Made by a program: the position numbers and the translations under genes. A stretch of 64,000 bases of DNA from Agromyces hippuratus. Its GTDB lineage: Bacteria > Actinomycetota > Actinomycetes > Actinomycetales > Microbacteriaceae. This document shows positions 61,204 to 64,000 of this stretch, in pieces. Each line of letters opens with the position of its first letter. Position 1 is the first letter of the stretch. The stretch covers positions 620,001-684,000 of the forward strand of contig NZ_JACCFI010000001.1 in NCBI RefSeq assembly GCF_013410355.1, read 5' to 3'. The notes under the pieces were generated by a model. The model did not search any database. It saw only the letters and a list, made by a program, of their open reading frames with translations, and was not told the DNA's origin.

Positions 61204-61989
61204 TCACACGGACGGATCCCAGGCTGCGAGCTGGTCGAAGATGCGACGGTCGCCTTCGGACTCAAGCGAATCCAGCGTCTTGCGGCCGTAGAAGTACAGG
61301 ACCAGGTCGCTGGCCGTGCCCCGCGCGGAGGCGTCGGCCGCGTCGGCGTCCTCGCCGGCAGCGGGGGCGAGGTGGGCGACCTGTGCGCCGTCGTGGGACA
61401 GCCGGAGGCGCCAGGAGCGGCCCTCGGTGGTGTGGTACTCGACGATGGCAGGGTCGTGCGGCCAGGCGACCGTCGTCGCGCAGAGGGTGAACTGGCAGTC
61501 GTCGAAACCGTCGAGGGCGATCTTCTCCGGTATCGGCTGCGGGGCACCCCCAGTGAGCTGGACGTCGTAGGTGTGCACCGCGATCTCGTGGAGCTGGCGC
61601 CGCGCCCAGGCCCCTGAGGTCTGCGGTGACGGTGAGTCCGCCCACCAAGTCCAGCAACCGCGATCCGGGCCCGCCTCGCGCAGCACACTCGCCAGGTGCT
61701 CTACTGACTCGAGCCACCAGGCCAGGAGAGCATCGCGCTCCCGAGGCGCACCCCTGCTGCCTCCCCATGCCGACTCCTCTGGCGGACCGTCCGCGGGCCC
61801 GGCGGTGACGATGGCGGCTGCCTTGCGGCGACCCATGCCCACGTGTTGCACGTGATCGAACAACGTCCGCGCGGGATGGGTCGTCATCTGAATGTCGAGG
61901 CTCGGCGACGCGGCGACCGCAGTGCGGAAGGCGGCCGACCGTTCGTTGATCAGCCGCAGCTGCTCGGAGAACGTGAGAATCATGTGCAT
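61204..61989 (-). CDS. Maleylpyruvate isomerase/mycothiol-dependent family protein (MDMPI/DinB-like)
   Basis: A 261-residue protein of the actinobacterial TIGR03083-type group. The N-terminal four-helix domain has the metal-site histidines in FDHVQHVGMGRRKAAA and RRQLHEIAVHTYDV, and the C-terminal part has the small MDMPI domain (LRLSHDGAQVAHL). Relatives are mycothiol-dependent isomerases or transferases; the specific reaction is not known. ATG 61989 chosen, preceded by TAGAAC six bases upstream; an ATG two codons later is also possible. Confidence 0.82.
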   Translation of the reverse strand: MHMILTFSEQLRLINERSAAFRTAVAASPSLDIQMTTHPARTLFDHVQHVGMGRRKAAAIVTAGPADGPPEESAWGGSRGAPRERDALLAWWLESVEHLASVLREAGPDRGCWTWWADSPSPQTSGAWARRQLHEIAVHTYDVQLTGGAPQPIPEKIALDGFDDCQFTLCATTVAWPHDPAIVEYHTTEGRSWRLRLSHDGAQVAHLAPAAGEDADAADASARGTASDLVLYFYGRKTLDSLESEGDRRIFDQLAAWDPSV

Positions 61990-62110
61990 GCCGCCGTTCT
62001 ACCACTGTTCTCCGATGACCGGTGGGTCGGTTGGATCAGTGAATGTGTGGCGACCGGCCCCCTCCCACCCATCCGCCATGCGGGCAGTTGCCTTGGTTGC
62101 GTATCCAGCA

Positions 62111-62614
62111 CTAGATATCGAAACGGGCGCCTTCGCGCCGTGATCGCCGGGCGGCGAGTAGCAGGAGAACGAATGTTCCGGGAGGGACGAGTGCGAGAAG
62201 CGCCCACCAGCCGGACAGGTTCGAATCGTGCAGCCGCCGAACCGCGACGGTGAACCCCGGGACGACGGTGATGATGATCCAGATCCCCGCGAACAACAGA
62301 GAGATCGAGGCCAGCGGTGAGCTGGGCGCCACGGTGGCCGGCAGGGTGAACAACTCGATGTTCGCGAAGAGCCACGAGCCGAACGGCCCGACACGGAAGG
62401 TCGGTTGTGGGGTCTTGCCCGAGACGAGCGCGGGGATCAGGAACTGGGTCGTTCCGAGCACGATGACGTTGACGAGCATCCACCACCAGTACTCGCTGCG
62501 GCTCGCGCGGCCCCTGATGCGGAAAGCGCCCGCCATGAACCGGCCCATTGCCTGCGGCAGCGACGCTCCTGGCCGCGGGAATGCGTGTGTGGCGGATACA
62601 CGGGCGTAAGTCAC
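62111..62614 (-). CDS. DUF805 membrane protein
   Basis: A 167-residue inner-membrane protein of DUF805. It has the N-terminal RIRGRASRSEYWWWML motif, four transmembrane helices, the VAVRRLHDSNLSGWWALL segment typical of the family and a short basic tail. Function unknown. The GTG start lies six bases after TAACAT (62621-62626, minus strand), so it is probably leaderless. Confidence 0.9.
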   Translation of the reverse strand: MTYARVSATHAFPRPGASLPQAMGRFMAGAFRIRGRASRSEYWWWMLVNVIVLGTTQFLIPALVSGKTPQPTFRVGPFGSWLFANIELFTLPATVAPSSPLASISLLFAGIWIIITVVPGFTVAVRRLHDSNLSGWWALLALVPPGTFVLLLLAARRSRREGARFDI

Positions 62615-62919
62615 AAGCCGATGTTAGGGGACGGCCGGTCGCTTGTTCGGGTTTCCACACAGCACGGTTCTGGCGCACCACGACTACTTTCGTGAGCATT
62701 GGAAGCGCTTTCTCGCAGTCGGCGATGTAGGCACAGGGGAGGGGCGAACTGCTCGTACTGACACCTGTCGTCCGGCCAAACAGGAACCGCGGTTTCGTGC
62801 TTCGGCGTCGGCGTGCTGACCGCAGTGGATGCCGGAGTCTCGACAGACGAGAATCGAGTGCACATCGGTTCGAACCAGATCGACCCAACCCCACCAGCCT
62901 CGGCACTTGCGTCGGGGAA
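62615..62919. other. Intergenic stretch without a recognisable gene
   Basis: About 300 bases. Apart from the DUF805 -10 hexamer I see no promoter, terminator or protein-like frame. An open frame (62611-62865, minus strand) has no initiation signal and no family features. Confidence 0.55.
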
Positions 62920-63393
62920 CTAGTCGGGGAACTCGAACGTGGCGCCGTCGCCGGCGAATGAGGCTACCTTGATGGTGAATTCACGTTCCTCCTTGCAATA
63001 CACGACGAAGGCATCCGTAGCGGTCGCGCCGGGCTCCAGGGTCGTCGGGAACTCGCCGACCGCATATCCTCGGTACTCCGTCGTAACTGTGCCCGCGGGT
63101 CCGCCGAAAGGAAGATCCCACTCGATTGAATCTGCACCGTTGAAGACCGAGAGGTCGTTCGGGCTGAACTCGATCACCGTAGTGCTCACATTCTCGATCT
63201 GCACCCCAACTCCGCAATAGCCATCTGAATACCTGATCTCTTCCGCCGAAATGCGGAGATTCTCGGTCGTCTCGACCTCTGCGTCCGACGACAGGTTCAA
63301 TTCGAACATGCTGCACCCCGCCAGCAGCCCTAAGGAAACGAACCCGCCAACCAACCCAACCGAGGTTCGCGCCACCGGAAGTCTTCGCGACAT
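62920..63393 (-). CDS. Putative lipoprotein
   Basis: A 157-residue protein with a lipoprotein signal ending in LLAGC and a mature all-beta-looking acidic domain (two further cysteines in GYCGVG and VVYCKE). It could be an Ig-like or DUF4352-like surface domain, but this is not certain. ATG 63393 lies six bases after TACGCT (63400-63405, minus strand); leaderless. Lower GC than core genes. Confidence 0.75.
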   Translation of the reverse strand: MSRRLPVARTSVGLVGGFVSLGLLAGCSMFELNLSSDAEVETTENLRISAEEIRYSDGYCGVGVQIENVSTTVIEFSPNDLSVFNGADSIEWDLPFGGPAGTVTTEYRGYAVGEFPTTLEPGATATDAFVVYCKEEREFTIKVASFAGDGATFEFPD

Positions 63394-63597
63394 GTCCCGA
63401 GCGTATCGATCAACCGTCGTACTGAAGTCACCTATCGGAACCCCACAAAGCTCGCTCCGGCGGGGCGGCATTCGGCTGCGTCGTGTTCGAGATGAGCATG
63501 ATCGCCCCATTTCGGAGGGCGAGATCGGGCCGGCGAAGTTACCACAACAGGGGCGTCCCGGACGTTCGGACTCTCGGCTGAGCCTTACGCTAACCGG

Positions 63598-64000
63598 ATG
63601 CGTCTCTCCGCTCGGTCGGTCATTGTCGGAATCGGCACCACAGTCCTCGCTCTTACGCTTGTCGGCTGCACAAGCCTCCCAGGTCCGGCCGCGACGGTGT
63701 CAACGGCCCCTCCCCGCAATGCCGTCACTCCGACCCCTGAGGCGAGCACCGCACCCGTAGCGGAGCTCGCGGGCTGCGACACCGCGCTCGACGACGCTGG
63801 CAACGCCGATCTCGCTGCGACGAATCTCACACCGGTCGACTTCGCATTCCAGAACTGGGACTATCCGCTGCTCGCTGACTTCGCGGCCGACGGTGTGGTC
63901 TGCAAGTGGGCCGGCGGCGGCGATGTATTCGTCGTCATCGGCCAGCTGGCGATGGATGAGGCGAATTGGGAGACAACGCAAGCCGAGCTCGAGGCGGCCG
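63598..64000 (+). CDS. Putative lipoprotein (partial, continues beyond window)
   Basis: An open frame of 134 codons running off the end. The N-terminus is a lipoprotein signal with LVGC, then a Thr/Pro/Ala-rich spacer and a domain starting ELAGCDTALDDAG. Family unknown. ATG 63598 is six bases after TACGCT (63586-63591), so it is leaderless, as for the divergent lipoprotein gene. Confidence 0.75.
   Translation, partial: MRLSARSVIVGIGTTVLALTLVGCTSLPGPAATVSTAPPRNAVTPTPEASTAPVAELAGCDTALDDAGNADLAATNLTPVDFAFQNWDYPLLADFAADGVVCKWAGGGDVFVVIGQLAMDEANWETTQAELEAA

Noticed and set aside
62611..62865. Possible 84-codon minus-strand gene
   Set aside because: No initiation signal, and it overlaps the DUF805 promoter.

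Overview
This is a GC-rich (roughly 70%) chromosomal segment of an actinobacterium. The gene set (primary sigma factor with a long Ala/Lys N-terminus, DUF4191 beside lipA/lipB, PAC2 protein, glnA2-glnE-glnA1, ctaE-qcrCAB, ctaCDF, a Cys4-ribbon DUF7455 protein) and its order suggest Micrococcales, most likely Microbacteriaceae (Agromyces-like). That placement is inferred from gene content, not from a database search. No rRNA, tRNA, CRISPR array, insertion sequence or phage gene was seen.

Layout. 1-7.3 kb: 3' part of panB, then the nitrogen block glnA2, glnE and glnA1, with a complete four-half-site GlnR operator in front of glnA1. 7.3-18 kb: ElyC-like protein, DUF4191, lipB-lipA, a membrane pseudokinase, the E2 and E3 subunits of a 2-oxoacid dehydrogenase (lipoate made next door is their cofactor), leucyl aminopeptidase and a PAC2 protein. 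18-29 kb: sigA, murT-gatD, and a parE/parC pair interrupted by a secreted metalloprotease and a covalent-flavin oxidase. 29-42.9 kb: phosphodiesterase, DUF3043, M20 peptidase, erpA, then the aerobic respiratory terminal branch: ctaC-ctaD-ctaF on the plus strand and ctaE-qcrC-qcrA-qcrB on the minus strand, followed by trpD. 43-48 kb: glycerol and dihydroxyacetone use (glpF-glpK divergent from dhaK-dhaL-dhaM). 48-64 kb: an accessory stretch of small regulators, three RibD_C/DHFR-like proteins, a secreted peptidase with DUF5648 repeats, a conjugated-bile-salt-hydrolase-like enzyme with lower GC, a frameshifted acetyltransferase, and small membrane proteins and lipoproteins.

The most interesting result is the murT-gatD pair directly behind sigA. 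The GatD protein has no cysteine at all, so the nucleophile of its glutaminase site is missing (Gly92 in its place), and MurT lacks the four zinc-ribbon cysteines. MurT-GatD normally amidates the alpha-carboxyl of D-Glu2 of lipid II. Microbacteriaceae have group B peptidoglycan, whose cross-bridge is attached to exactly that carboxyl. I infer that this pair may have become an ATP-dependent ligase, or a helper of one, that joins a bridge amino acid rather than ammonia to D-Glu2.

A second window-wide signal is that about two dozen genes have a TANNNT -10 hexamer ending 5-8 bases (usually six) before an ATG or GTG. This predicts widespread leaderless transcription and was used to choose several starts. 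Other regulatory sites include an iron-box-like DtxR/IdeR site before ctaE, palindromes between a tetR gene and a hydrolase gene, a PadR-type inverted repeat, and several strong terminators between convergent genes.
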